This document shows, in pieces, positions 15,245 to 23,367 of a stretch of DNA of 64,000 nucleotides (positions within the stretch are counted from its first letter, which is position 1; each line of letters starts with the position of its first letter). The stretch is from the NCBI RefSeq assembly GCF_000786205.1, contig NZ_JROH01000006.1:1-64000 (forward strand), read 5' to 3'. The translations under genes were made by a program, and so were the position numbers. The DNA is from Sphingomonas sp. 37zxx. Its GTDB lineage: Bacteria; Pseudomonadota; Alphaproteobacteria; Sphingomonadales; Sphingomonadaceae. The notes below the pieces were generated by a model. It had not been told where the DNA came from. It did not search any database and saw nothing but the letters and a program-made list of their open reading frames with translations.

Positions 15245-18200
15245 ATGACCGACACTCCTCCTCCGCCGCGCGACTGGCGCGACACCGTCTTCCTGCCGAA
15301 GACCGACTTTCCGATGAAGGCCGGCCTTGCCGCCAAGGAACCCGCGATCCTCGATCGCTGGGCAAAAATCGGCGTGTACGACCGGCTGCGCGAGCAGCGC
15401 GCCGGGCGCGAGCGTTTCATCCTTCACGACGGCCCGCCCTATGCCAATGGCGACATCCATATGGGCCATGCGATGAACAAGGTGCTCAAGGACATCGTCG
15501 TTCGCAGCCAGAGCCTGATGGGCAAGGACGCGCCCTATGTGCCCGGCTGGGACTGTCACGGCCTGCCGATCGAATGGAAGATCGAGGAAGCCTATCGCGC
15601 CAAGAAAAAGTCGAAGGACGAAGTGCCGCCGACCGAATTCCGCCAGGAATGCCGCGATTATGCCGCCAAATGGGTGGGCGTGCAGGCGGCGCAGTTCGCG
15701 CGGCTGGGCGTGATGGGCGATTGGGCCAACCCGTATCTGACGATGAACTTCGCCTCCGAAGCGGTGATCGCCGGGGAATTGCTGAAATTCGCGATGTCGG
15801 GCCAGCTCTATCGCGGGGCCAAGCCGGTAATGTGGTCCCCGGTCGAAAAGACCGCGCTGGCCGAAGCCGAGGTCGAATATGAGGACGTGGTGTCGACCCA
15901 GATCGACGTCGCGTTTGAGATTTTGGATGCACCGAATGCGCCGGAGTTGAAGGGCGCATACGCGGTGATCTGGACGACGACGCCGTGGACGATCCCGGTG
16001 AACCAGGCTTTGGCCTATGGGGAGGAGATTGAGTACGCGATCGTCGAAATCGCCTTTATCGATCCCAGACAGATGATGGGTTACGACGCTTCTGCAGCCG
16101 AAGTGCTTGCCCGCGATCTGGCCCGCCTTGATTCAGCGACTGCCCTATTCGCCGGAAAGCGTATCCTTGTCGCAGCTGAACTTGCCGAATCTTTTGCGAA
16201 GCGAGCTCGTGGGGAACGAGTAATCTCATCGGTTAAAGTTATTCGCACAGTGAATGGCCGTGAGCTCGCCGGTGCCACCGCACGCCACCCGATGCACCAT
16301 CTCGGCGGCTTTTTCGCCAAGCCGCGCCGGTTCCTGGCGGGTGATTTCGTCACCGCCGATGCGGGCACCGGGCTCGTTCACATGGCCCCCGATCATGGCG
16401 AGGACGATTTCGCGCTGTGCAAGGCCAACGGCCTCGAGCCGGTGTTCGCGGTCGACGATGCCGGGATGTACCGCGCCGACTGGGCGTGGCTCGGCGGCCA
16501 GGGATCGGTGATCAACAAGAAGTTCGTTGCCGCCGGAGCCGGAGGCGACTTCAAGGAACCCGGCCCGATCTGCACTGACCTGCGCGCGGCGGGCGCGCTG
16601 CTCGCGGCGTCGGACGATTTCGCGCACAGCTATCCGCATAGCTGGCGGTCGAAGGCCAAGGTGATCTTCCGCTGCACGCCGCAATGGTTCATCCCGATGG
16701 ACCGGGCGACGAACCTGTCCCCCTCCCGCTTGCGGGAGGGGCTAGGGGTGGGCGTGTCGGCGAGCGATGCGCTCGGTGAGACTTCATCCCCTCCCCCGAC
16801 CCCTCCCGCAAGCGGGAGGGGGGAAGGAGGGGACAATGCCCCTACCCTTCGCGCCCTCGCGCTCGATGCGATCGAGCGCACCCGCTGGGTGCCTGCACGA
16901 TCGCAGAACCGGATCCGCGCGATGGTCGAGGGGCGGCCCGATTGGGTCATCAGCCGCCAGCGCGCCTGGGGGGTGCCGATCCCGATCTATCTGAACCGCA
17001 AGACCGGCGATTATCTGCGCGACGAAGCGGTGAACGACCGCATCCTCGCCGCCTTCCGTGAAGGCGGGGCCGATGCGTGGTTCGCCGCCGATCACCAGGC
17101 GCTGCTTGGGGCAGAGCATGACCTTGCCGACTATGCCGTCGTCACCGACATTCTCGACGTGTGGTTCGATTCGGGCAGCACGCATGTGTTCACCGTCGAG
17201 GCGCGCTACGGCGAGGGCGTCCGCGCCAACCTGTATCTCGAAGGATCGGATCAGCATCGCGGCTGGTTCCAGTCGTCGTTGCTCGAAAGCTGCGGCACGC
17301 GCGGGCGGGCGCCCTATGACGCGGTGCTGACGCACGGCTTCGCGCTCGACGGCAATGGCCGCAAAATGTCGAAGTCGCTGGGCAATGTCGTCGATCCGCT
17401 GAAGGTGATCGGTGAATCAGGTGCCGACATCCTGCGGCTATGGGTGGCGCAAACCGATTATTTCGAAGATGTCCGCATCGGCAAGGAAGTGCTGTCGGGC
17501 ACCGGCGATACCTATCGCAAGCTGCGCAACACCTTCCGCTATCTGCTCGGCGCGCTCGAAGGCTTTGACGAGCGCGAGCGAGTCGCGGTCGCCGACATGC
17601 CAGAGCTTGAACGCTATGTGCTGGGCAAGCTCGGCAAGCTCGACGCCGAACTGCGCGCCGCCGCCGAAGCGTTTGAATTCAACCGCTACACCCGCGCGCT
17701 GTCCGATTTCGCCAATGACGATCTGTCGGCGTTTTTCTTCGATATCCGCAAGGACAGCCTGTATTGCGACGCGGCGGACAGCATCAAGCGGCGGTCGTAC
17801 CGCACGATGCTCGACGTGCTGTTCCACGCGATGGTGCGCTATGCCGCGCCGATCCTGTGCTTCACCGCTGAGGAAGTGTGGCAGGCGCGCTTCCCCAGCG
17901 ACGACGGATCGGTGCATTTCCTCGAATGGCCTGAACTGCCCGCAATCCCTGCCGACCTGAAGCTTGGCACCGATTGGGATGGCGTGCGCGCGCTTCGCGA
18001 ACAGGTGACCGAAGCGATCGAGCCGCTGCGCCGCGAAAAGACGGTGCGGTCGAGCCTCGAGGCCGAAGTCACGCTGCCCGATCTGCCGCTGTCGCCCGAT
18101 GCGCTGGCCGAGATCTTTATCTCAGGCCAAGTGCACCCCGGCGAGTCGCTGGCGATCACCCGCACCGAAAAGCATAAGTGCGGGCGCTGCTGGCGGCACC

Positions 18201-18277
18201 TGCCCGAAGTGGTGGACGAGGTTGCAGGCGGAAGCGGCTTGTGCAACCGCTGTGCCGAGGTGGTGCAGCATGCGTGA
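15245..18277 (+). CDS. ileS: isoleucyl-tRNA synthetase carrying an in-frame palindromic-element insertion
   Basis: The 1010-residue class I synthetase charges tRNA-Ile and edits valine. H-M-G-H is at 72-75, K-M-S-K-S at 707-711, and the C-terminal zinc finger has C-G-R-C and C-N-R-C pairs. The CP1 editing domain ends with T-A-D-A-G-T-G-L-V-H and D-H-G-E-D-D-F. Between W-F-I-P-M-D and A-L-D-A-I-E-R-T, residues about 492-528 (L-R-E-G-L-G-V-G through P-P-A-S-G-R-G-E-G) come from a repeat element, which explains part of the excess length. Nucleotides about 16021-16260, in CP1, have AT-richer codons than the rest. Frame and all motifs are intact, so I regard it as functional. The stop overlaps lspA by 8 nt. 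Confidence 0.95.
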   Translation: MTDTPPPPRDWRDTVFLPKTDFPMKAGLAAKEPAILDRWAKIGVYDRLREQRAGRERFILHDGPPYANGDIHMGHAMNKVLKDIVVRSQSLMGKDAPYVPGWDCHGLPIEWKIEEAYRAKKKSKDEVPPTEFRQECRDYAAKWVGVQAAQFARLGVMGDWANPYLTMNFASEAVIAGELLKFAMSGQLYRGAKPVMWSPVEKTALAEAEVEYEDVVSTQIDVAFEILDAPNAPELKGAYAVIWTTTPWTIPVNQALAYGEEIEYAIVEIAFIDPRQMMGYDASAAEVLARDLARLDSATALFAGKRILVAAELAESFAKRARGERVISSVKVIRTVNGRELAGATARHPMHHLGGFFAKPRRFLAGDFVTADAGTGLVHMAPDHGEDDFALCKANGLEPVFAVDDAGMYRADWAWLGGQGSVINKKFVAAGAGGDFKEPGPICTDLRAAGALLAASDDFAHSYPHSWRSKAKVIFRCTPQWFIPMDRATNLSPSRLREGLGVGVSASDALGETSSPPPTPPASGRGEGGDNAPTLRALALDAIERTRWVPARSQNRIRAMVEGRPDWVISRQRAWGVPIPIYLNRKTGDYLRDEAVNDRILAAFREGGADAWFAADHQALLGAEHDLADYAVVTDILDVWFDSGSTHVFTVEARYGEGVRANLYLEGSDQHRGWFQSSLLESCGTRGRAPYDAVLTHGFALDGNGRKMSKSLGNVVDPLKVIGESGADILRLWVAQTDYFEDVRIGKEVLSGTGDTYRKLRNTFRYLLGALEGFDERERVAVADMPELERYVLGKLGKLDAELRAAAEAFEFNRYTRALSDFANDDLSAFFFDIRKDSLYCDAADSIKRRSYRTMLDVLFHAMVRYAAPILCFTAEEVWQARFPSDDGSVHFLEWPELPAIPADLKLGTDWDGVRALREQVTEAIEPLRREKTVRSSLEAEVTLPDLPLSPDALAEIFISGQVHPGESLAITRTEKHKCGRCWRHLPEVVDEVAGGSGLCNRCAEVVQHA
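16720..16821. repeat. composite palindromic element, copy A1, inside ileS
   Basis: Hairpin CCCCTCCCGC-TT-GCGGGAGGGG (16720-16741), a 58-bp core, then hairpin CCCCTCCCGC-AA-GCGGGAGGGG (16800-16821). Including neighbouring bases, it matches copy A2 (22121-22221) closely, also in the core (both contain GCGCTCGGT). The 102 nt are a multiple of three and contain no stop in the ileS frame. Confidence 0.92.
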
Positions 18278-18812
18278 CGGGCGTAATTTCGGCTATGTGG
18301 TGGCGGCGGCGATCTTCCTGATCGATCAGCTTTCCAAATGGCTGGTCACCGATGTGCTGGGCATCGCGCACATGGGGGCGCTGCTCGAACTGCTGCCGTT
18401 CTTCGATCTGCGATTCGTGCCCAATGTCGGCGTATCGCTTGGGCTGTTGCCCGCCGAAAGCCCGATGATGCGCTGGGCGTTGGTGGTGCTGACCGGCGGC
18501 ATCGCGGTGGCGGTGGGGGTGTGGATGACGCGCGAACCCAACCGCAACGATCGGCTGGCGCTGGCGCTGGTGCTGGGCGGTGCGCTGGGCAACATCCTCG
18601 ATCGCATCCGCTTTGGCTATGTCGTCGACTTCGCCGACCTGCATTTCGGCGAATGGCGGCCGTTTCTGGTGTTCAACATCGCCGATGCCGCGATCACGAT
18701 CGGGGTGGTGATCCTGCTGCTGCGCGCGTTGTTCGTGCGCGACAAACCTTCGACTAACGATCCGTCAAACGGGGCGGACAAGCCTGCACCTGTGGAGAAA
18801 ATGAATGCGTAA
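18270..18812 (+). CDS. lspA: lipoprotein signal peptidase (signal peptidase II)
   Basis: The 180-residue inner-membrane aspartyl protease removes signal peptides from diacylated prolipoproteins. There are four hydrophobic helices, the conserved I-D-Q-L-S-K-W in the first, N-V-G-V-S-L-G in the second, and the catalytic aspartates in N-I-L-D-R and F-N-I-A-D-A-A. The C-terminal 25 residues are a polar tail. The start ATG overlaps the end of ileS by 8 nt, and its own end overlaps the next lipoprotein gene by 8 nt. This gives a tight operon in which the peptidase is followed by one of its likely substrates. Confidence 0.95.
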   Translation: MRDGRNFGYVVAAAIFLIDQLSKWLVTDVLGIAHMGALLELLPFFDLRFVPNVGVSLGLLPAESPMMRWALVVLTGGIAVAVGVWMTREPNRNDRLALALVLGGALGNILDRIRFGYVVDFADLHFGEWRPFLVFNIADAAITIGVVILLLRALFVRDKPSTNDPSNGADKPAPVEKMNA

Positions 18813-19233
18813 TCTGTTCGTCTTCGGTGCCCTGGGCACTGCCCTGTTGCTGGCCGGTTGCGGCAAAAGCGGCCTCGATCGCAACCGTCCCGACGAATTT
18901 GCGGTCGCGCGCCAGGCACCGCTGGTAATCCCGCCCGATTTCTCGCTGGTCCCGCCGCAGCCTGGCGCACCGCGCCCGCAGGATACCGGCGCGGCCAATC
19001 AGGGGCTCGAGGCGCTGTTCGGCGGCGCGGCAGCACGCAGCGCCAGCGAGACCGTCGCACTGCGCGAAGCCGGCAGCACCACCGCGACGCCCGGCGTCCG
19101 CTCGGAAGCCGGCGATCCGCAGACCAACGTCATCGACAAAGGATCGACGACGCGCGACATCGTCGCTGCACCCCAGGGTGACGGTCAGGACGCGCGCGCA
19201 GTCACCGGCACGCCGACTCCGCCGAAGCAATAA
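18805..19233 (+). CDS. DUF3035 lipoprotein, BamF-like
   Basis: The 142-residue lipoprotein has the signal L-L-L-A-G-C (cysteine 19), then N-R-P-D-E-F-A-V and P-L-V-I-P-P-D-F, the hallmark of DUF3035. This family includes BamF, an accessory lipoprotein of the alphaproteobacterial outer-membrane assembly (BAM) complex described in Caulobacter. The rest is Ala/Pro/Thr-rich and probably disordered. The ATG lies inside the end of lspA (8-nt overlap). Assignment to BamF rests on the short motif and on the taxon, so the exact role is inferred. Confidence 0.8.
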   Translation: MRNLFVFGALGTALLLAGCGKSGLDRNRPDEFAVARQAPLVIPPDFSLVPPQPGAPRPQDTGAANQGLEALFGGAAARSASETVALREAGSTTATPGVRSEAGDPQTNVIDKGSTTRDIVAAPQGDGQDARAVTGTPTPPKQ

Positions 19234-19262
19234 GCTGTCGGTTACCCGGCGCGGAGGTGATC

Positions 19263-19303
19263 GGGCGAAGGCGACACCGCATCAATCGATGCGGTGTTCG
19301 CCC
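19263..19303 (-). terminator. hairpin over the 3' end of glpX
   Basis: CACCGCATC and GATGCGGTG pair at 19275-19296, with outer GGGCGAA / TTCGCCC extending the stem. The stop codon of glpX lies in the hairpin. There is no T-run, so it may stabilise rather than terminate. Confidence 0.4.
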
Positions 19304-20250
19304 TTCACCCAGCGCACCGTGCCCGAACTGGCGCGCATCACCACGCTTTCGGTGGTCATCACCTTGCCCCGGCGCTTGACGCCTTCCAGCAGCGACCCAT
19401 CGGTCACGCCGGTAGCCGCAAAGATGCAATCACCGCGCGCCAGCTCGCTCAGGTCATAGATTTTGTCGAGGTCGGTGATCCCCCATTTGCGCGCGCGCGA
19501 GCGTTCATCTTCGTTGCGAAACAACAGCCGCCCCTGAAACTGCCCGCCGGCACAGCGAAGCGCCGCTGCCGCCAGCACGCCTTCGGGTGCGCCGCCCTGG
19601 CCCAGATAAATGTCGATCGTCGTGTCGGGATCGGTGGTCGCGATCACCCCGGCGACATCGCCATCGTCGATCAGCATGATGCCGCAGCCGCAAGCGCGCA
19701 ATTCGGCGATCAGCTTTTCGTGGCGCGGGCGATCGAGCACACAGGCGATGATGTCCGAAGGCTTCACCCCCTTGGCCGCCGCCACCGCCGCGACATTTTC
19801 GGTGGGTGATTTTTCGAGGTCGATCACCCCCGGCGGATAGCCCGGCCCGACCGCGATCTTGTCCATATACACATCGGGCGCGTTCAGCAGACAGCCTTCC
19901 TCGGCAATCGCCAGCACCGCCAATGCGTTAGGGCCTGCCTTGGCGGTGATCGTCGTGCCCTCCAGCGGATCGAGCGCGATGTCGATTCGCGGGCCTTTGC
20001 CGGGGGCCGATCCCACTTTTTCGCCGATGAACAGCATCGGTGCCTCGTCGCGCTCGCCCTCACCGATGACGACCGTGCCGTCCATATAGAGTTCGTTGAG
20101 CGCGGCGCGCATCGCTTCGACCGCGGCGGCATCGGCTGCCTTTTCATCGCCGCGCCCCACCAGGGCCGATGCCGCGATCGCCGCCGCTTCGGTCACGCGG
20201 ACCATTTCGAGCACGAGCACTCGATCGAGAACCTGGCTGCGCGCCTGCAT
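19282..20250 (-). CDS. glpX: class II fructose-1,6-bisphosphatase
   Basis: The 322-residue GlpX-type enzyme removes the 1-phosphate of fructose-1,6-bisphosphate in gluconeogenesis. Motifs are G-E-G-E-R-D-E-A-P-M-L near residue 63, D-P-L-E-G-T-T for metal and substrate, and a late D-G-S-L-L-E-G-V-K. I choose the ATG at 20250 because AAAGG lies 8 nt upstream; a GTG three codons earlier has no such site. In sphingomonads glpX often follows hom directly. Here a small plus-strand gene lies between them, so glpX needs its own promoter. Confidence 0.95.
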   Translation of the reverse strand: MQARSQVLDRVLVLEMVRVTEAAAIAASALVGRGDEKAADAAAVEAMRAALNELYMDGTVVIGEGERDEAPMLFIGEKVGSAPGKGPRIDIALDPLEGTTITAKAGPNALAVLAIAEEGCLLNAPDVYMDKIAVGPGYPPGVIDLEKSPTENVAAVAAAKGVKPSDIIACVLDRPRHEKLIAELRACGCGIMLIDDGDVAGVIATTDPDTTIDIYLGQGGAPEGVLAAAALRCAGGQFQGRLLFRNEDERSRARKWGITDLDKIYDLSELARGDCIFAATGVTDGSLLEGVKRRGKVMTTESVVMRASSGTVRWVKGEHRID

Positions 20251-20382
20251 GAAAGCCACCTTTGCGGGAAGAGGTCGTTTCGGGGGCGATAGGCGAGGGC
20301 TATTGCGCGAGCAACCGAAAGCAATGTTTTCGCAGACGGCGCATGATGTTATTGTTGTTTTCTCGAAACGGAGGCGCTGGTC

Positions 20383-20739
20383 ATGTTGGTTCTGCTCTTA
20401 TCGCTGCTTCAGGCCAGTGCCGATCCACAGCAATTGCTGGCCACCCATGCGCGGCTGACCCAGGCCGAAGTGCCCTGCCACGCCACTGCCGATGATCGCG
20501 AGATCGTGGTGTGCACCGCGCGCGACGCCGATCGTTTCCGCGTGCCCTATATCACCCCGACCGAGGGCGATCCCAACATCGTCGATGTCCCCGGCGAGCG
20601 GTCACGGCTGATCGCGCAGACCAATAACTGCCAGGAAATGCGCTACAATATGACCGGCTGTGGCATGACGGGGGTGTCGATGACCGCGGGCAATGGGCGC
20701 GGCGTCGGGGTAGAGAAGCCCCGACCGCCGGCACCTTAA
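20383..20739 (+). CDS. small secreted hypothetical protein with conserved cysteines
   Basis: A 118-residue product with a short signal peptide (M-L-V-L-L-L-S-L-L-Q-A-S-A). The mature part has four cysteines in two pairs, one around D-R-E-I-V-V-C-T-A-R-D-A-D-R-F-R-V-P, the other in N-N-C and T-G-C-G. The E-I-V-V-C...R-F-R-V-P pattern is frequent in small periplasmic proteins of sphingomonads whose function is unknown. GGAGG lies about 10 nt before the ATG. The gene is convergent with hom; the shared hairpin at 20749-20771 probably ends both. Confidence 0.75.
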   Translation: MLVLLLSLLQASADPQQLLATHARLTQAEVPCHATADDREIVVCTARDADRFRVPYITPTEGDPNIVDVPGERSRLIAQTNNCQEMRYNMTGCGMTGVSMTAGNGRGVGVEKPRPPAP

Positions 20740-20748
20740 GCGGGAAAA

Positions 20749-20771
20749 CCCTCTCCCCGCAGGGGAGAGGG
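20749..20771. terminator. bidirectional hairpin between the small secreted gene and hom
   Basis: A perfect 10-bp stem CCCTCTCCCC / GGGGAGAGGG with a GCA loop lies between two converging stops, preceded by AAAA. It has no strong T-run on the plus side. Confidence 0.65.
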
Positions 20772-20776
20772 AATAG

Positions 20777-22066
20777 TTACTGCAAGATATGCATCCACAT
20801 CGGCTGGCCGATCAGGCTCGACGAGCCGCGTAGCTTCTCCAGCGCCTGCGCGACGCAGCGTTCGGGGCCTTCATGCGTCACGATCGCCACCAGCACGCTG
20901 CCATCGGCCATCGCGCCGCGCTGCATCAGGCTTTCGATCGAAACCCCCGCATCGCGCATCGCCGCCGCAATCTCGGCGAGCACGCCCACCTTGTCGGCCA
21001 CGGTGAAGCGAAGATAGGCGCGCCCTCGCCGCTCGCCGGTGTCGGCTGCGCCCTGGTCGGCCAGCGATTTCGCCGGCATCGCATAAGGCGGGCCGAACTC
21101 GCCGCGCGCAATGTCGATCAGGTCGGCGACCACCGCACTCGCGGTGGGGCCGTCGCCCGCGCCTGCGCCCTGAAAGAACAGTCGCCCGACGAAATTGCCT
21201 TCGGCCACCACCGCGTTGGTCGCGCCGGTGACGTGCGCCAGCGGGTGATCGAGCGGCACCAGGTGCGGGTGAACCCGCTGGAACAGCCCGTGGCTGTCCG
21301 ATTCGGCAATGCCGACCAGCCGCACGCGATAGCCGAGCGAAGCCGCCTCAGCGATGTCGGCGGCGATCACGTGGCGGATGCCCGATACCGCGACATCCTC
21401 GAACGCCGGCTGCGTGCCGAAGGCGAGGCTGGCAAGGATCGACAGCTTGTGCGCGGCGTCGACGCCGTCGATGTCGAAGCTGGGATCGCTTTCGGCGAAG
21501 CCCTTGGCCTGTGCTTCGGCGAGCACTTCGGCGAAGTCGCGCTGTTCGGCTTCCATCCGTGACAGGATGAAATTGCAGGTGCCGTTGAGGATGCCATAGA
21601 CGCGCGCGATTTCGTTCGCCGCAGCCCCTTCGCGCAGGCCCTTGATGACCGGGATGCCGCCCGCAACCGCAGCTTCAAACTTCAGCGCCACCCCTGCCGC
21701 TTCGGCAGCGTGCGCGAGCTCAAGGCCGTGATAGGCGATCATCGCCTTGTTCGCGGTGACGAAGCTCTTGCCTGCCTTGAGCGTCGAGCGCGCCAGCGCC
21801 AGCGCCGGCCCGTCGCTGCCGCCGACCAGTTCGACCACGACATCGGCGGTGGGATGATTGGCGAGCGCGGTCGAATCATCGACCCATTCGAAGCGCGAAA
21901 TATCGACGCCGCGATCCTTGACCCGATCGCGCGCCGATACCGCGACGATTTCGATCCGGCGACCGGCACGCCGCGCGATCAGGTCGCCATTGGCGTCGAT
22001 CAGGCGAATAACGCCCCCGCCAACGGTACCAAGGCCTGCGATCGCAACGCGGAGCGGTTCGGTCAT
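20777..22066 (-). CDS. hom: homoserine dehydrogenase
   Basis: The 429-residue enzyme reduces aspartate semialdehyde to homoserine for Thr, Met and Ile synthesis. The NAD(P)-binding loop G-L-G-T-V-G-G-G is at 11-18, the catalytic region has N-K-A-M and later G-F-A-E-S-D-P-S-F-D-I-D-G-V-D. A C-terminal ACT domain (from about 345, V-A-D-K-V-G-V-L-A-E-I) suggests allosteric control, typically by threonine. The length is the usual monofunctional type. Upstream is a palindromic element, then the 2OG oxygenase gene on the same strand. Confidence 0.96.
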   Translation of the reverse strand: MTEPLRVAIAGLGTVGGGVIRLIDANGDLIARRAGRRIEIVAVSARDRVKDRGVDISRFEWVDDSTALANHPTADVVVELVGGSDGPALALARSTLKAGKSFVTANKAMIAYHGLELAHAAEAAGVALKFEAAVAGGIPVIKGLREGAAANEIARVYGILNGTCNFILSRMEAEQRDFAEVLAEAQAKGFAESDPSFDIDGVDAAHKLSILASLAFGTQPAFEDVAVSGIRHVIAADIAEAASLGYRVRLVGIAESDSHGLFQRVHPHLVPLDHPLAHVTGATNAVVAEGNFVGRLFFQGAGAGDGPTASAVVADLIDIARGEFGPPYAMPAKSLADQGAADTGERRGRAYLRFTVADKVGVLAEIAAAMRDAGVSIESLMQRGAMADGSVLVAIVTHEGPERCVAQALEKLRGSSSLIGQPMWMHILQ

Positions 22067-22122
22067 CGATAAATCCCCTTTGAAGCGGGGCGCTAGACCA
22101 ACCGGGGGGAAGACGGCAAGTC

Positions 22123-22221
22123 CCCCTCCCGCTTGCGGGAGGGGTTAGGGGTGGGGCTGTCGACGAAGGAAGCGCTCGGTAGATACCGCCCTCCCCCGAC
22201 CCCTCCCGCAAGCGGGAGGGG
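22123..22221. repeat. composite palindromic element, copy A2, intergenic
   Basis: Hairpin CCCCTCCCGC-TT-GCGGGAGGGG (22123-22144), a 55-bp core and hairpin CCCCTCCCGC-AA-GCGGGAGGGG (22200-22221). The sequence is nearly the same as A1 in ileS. It lies between the hom start and the stop of the 2OG oxygenase gene and may end the latter transcript. Confidence 0.92.
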
Positions 22222-22228
22222 AGAAGAT

Positions 22229-23182
22229 TTACACCTTGATCAGCCCGATCTCGACCAGCCGCTGGTGGAGATAATCATGCGCGCTGATCGGTTCGGGATA
22301 CTGATTCGGGCGTGCGTCGCTGATGCAGCCGGGCAGCGTCTGGATCAGGAAATCGGGCGCGGGATGCAGGAAGAACGGCATCGAATAGCGCGAATGACCG
22401 CGCCGCTCGGGCGGCGGGTTGACGACGCGGTGGGTGGTCGATGGCAGAACATGATTGGTCAGCCGCTGCAGCATGTCACCGACATTGACCACCATCGCGC
22501 CGGCAGGCGGCTTCACCGGCAGCCAGTTGCCGTCGCGATCGAGCAGCTCGAGCCCGGCCTCCTCAGCCCCCAGCAACAGCGTGATCAGGTTGATGTCTTC
22601 ATGCGCCCCGGCGCGAACGCCCGGTGCATCAGCCGATACCGGGGGATAATGCAGCAGCCGCAGCACCGAATTGCCGTCCGCGACCGCTGGCACGAACCAT
22701 TCGGGTGTCAGGTCGAGATAGCGCGCGATCGCCGACAGCAGCTTTTCCCCCGCCGCGTCGAACGCGGCGAATAATTCGAGGAAGGTCTCGCGGAAGCCGG
22801 CGGGGGCTTCGGGCCAGACATTGGCCCCCATCATCGCGGCAAAGCGATGCCCGGCGGGCAGGTCGCGGCCGATGTGCCAAAACTCTTTCAGATCATTCTC
22901 GCTGGCGTCCTTGGCGATCTCGATCCCGAAGGGGGTATAGCCGCGCGCGCCGCCGCCGCCGGGGATATGGCCACGCCGTTTGGCGGCTTCGTCCCGGGCG
23001 AATAATTCGCGGGTCGCGGTCCAGCAGCGCTCGATCAGCGCCTCGTCGATGCCGTGGTCGCGGACGATGGCAAAGCCATAGCGTTGGAACGAGCCGCCGA
23101 AGCTTTGCGCAAAGGCTTCGGGATCAGTTGCCTGATCGGCGAGCGAGACGACCTGAATGGCGTCCAGCGGGGTATCGAGCAT
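22229..23182 (-). CDS. isopenicillin-N-synthase-like 2OG-Fe(II) oxygenase
   Basis: The 317-residue non-haem iron enzyme has the DIOX_N domain (R-Y-G-F-A-I-V-R-D-H-G) and the 2OG-Fe(II) core. Iron ligands are H194-x-D196 and H251; R265-Y-S267 binds the 2-oxoglutarate carboxylate. The double-stranded beta-helix order is complete, so it should be active. Bacterial members are mostly uncharacterised; an oxidation of a small molecule is likely. The start is the ATG of M-L-D-T-P-L-D-A-I-Q. It is divergent from an MFS exporter with 185 bp between the starts, which may indicate a shared substrate or control. Confidence 0.88.
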   Translation of the reverse strand: MLDTPLDAIQVVSLADQATDPEAFAQSFGGSFQRYGFAIVRDHGIDEALIERCWTATRELFARDEAAKRRGHIPGGGGARGYTPFGIEIAKDASENDLKEFWHIGRDLPAGHRFAAMMGANVWPEAPAGFRETFLELFAAFDAAGEKLLSAIARYLDLTPEWFVPAVADGNSVLRLLHYPPVSADAPGVRAGAHEDINLITLLLGAEEAGLELLDRDGNWLPVKPPAGAMVVNVGDMLQRLTNHVLPSTTHRVVNPPPERRGHSRYSMPFFLHPAPDFLIQTLPGCISDARPNQYPEPISAHDYLHQRLVEIGLIKV

Positions 23183-23278
23183 CGGGAACAGCCTAACTGA
23201 GCTTGGAAACAGACAAAGTGGACCCGACATAGGCGCTGCCTTGGGGCTGGGCCAGTGGTGCTGACCCGCTTGAATTGT

Positions 23279-23291
23279 GTTGCAGTGCAAC
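23279..23291. promoter_or_regulatory. candidate operator in the 2OG-oxygenase/MFS divergent region
   Basis: GTTGCA-G-TGCAAC is a perfect 13-bp palindrome, 77 bp before the MFS start. It also fits the loose T-N11-A pattern of LysR-type sites. No regulator gene is adjacent, so its use is speculative. Confidence 0.35.
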
Positions 23292-23367
23292 AATGTTTGC
23301 CCTTGGTGCATTCTACGCAACCCGATCCCGGGGTGACGGGAGCTTTTTCATCGTCCAAGGGACCAGT

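Noticed and set aside
15245..18277. ileS considered as a pseudogene because of the inserted repeat
   Set aside because: The frame is intact across the insert, and HMGH, KMSKS, editing and zinc motifs are all present, so the gene should work.
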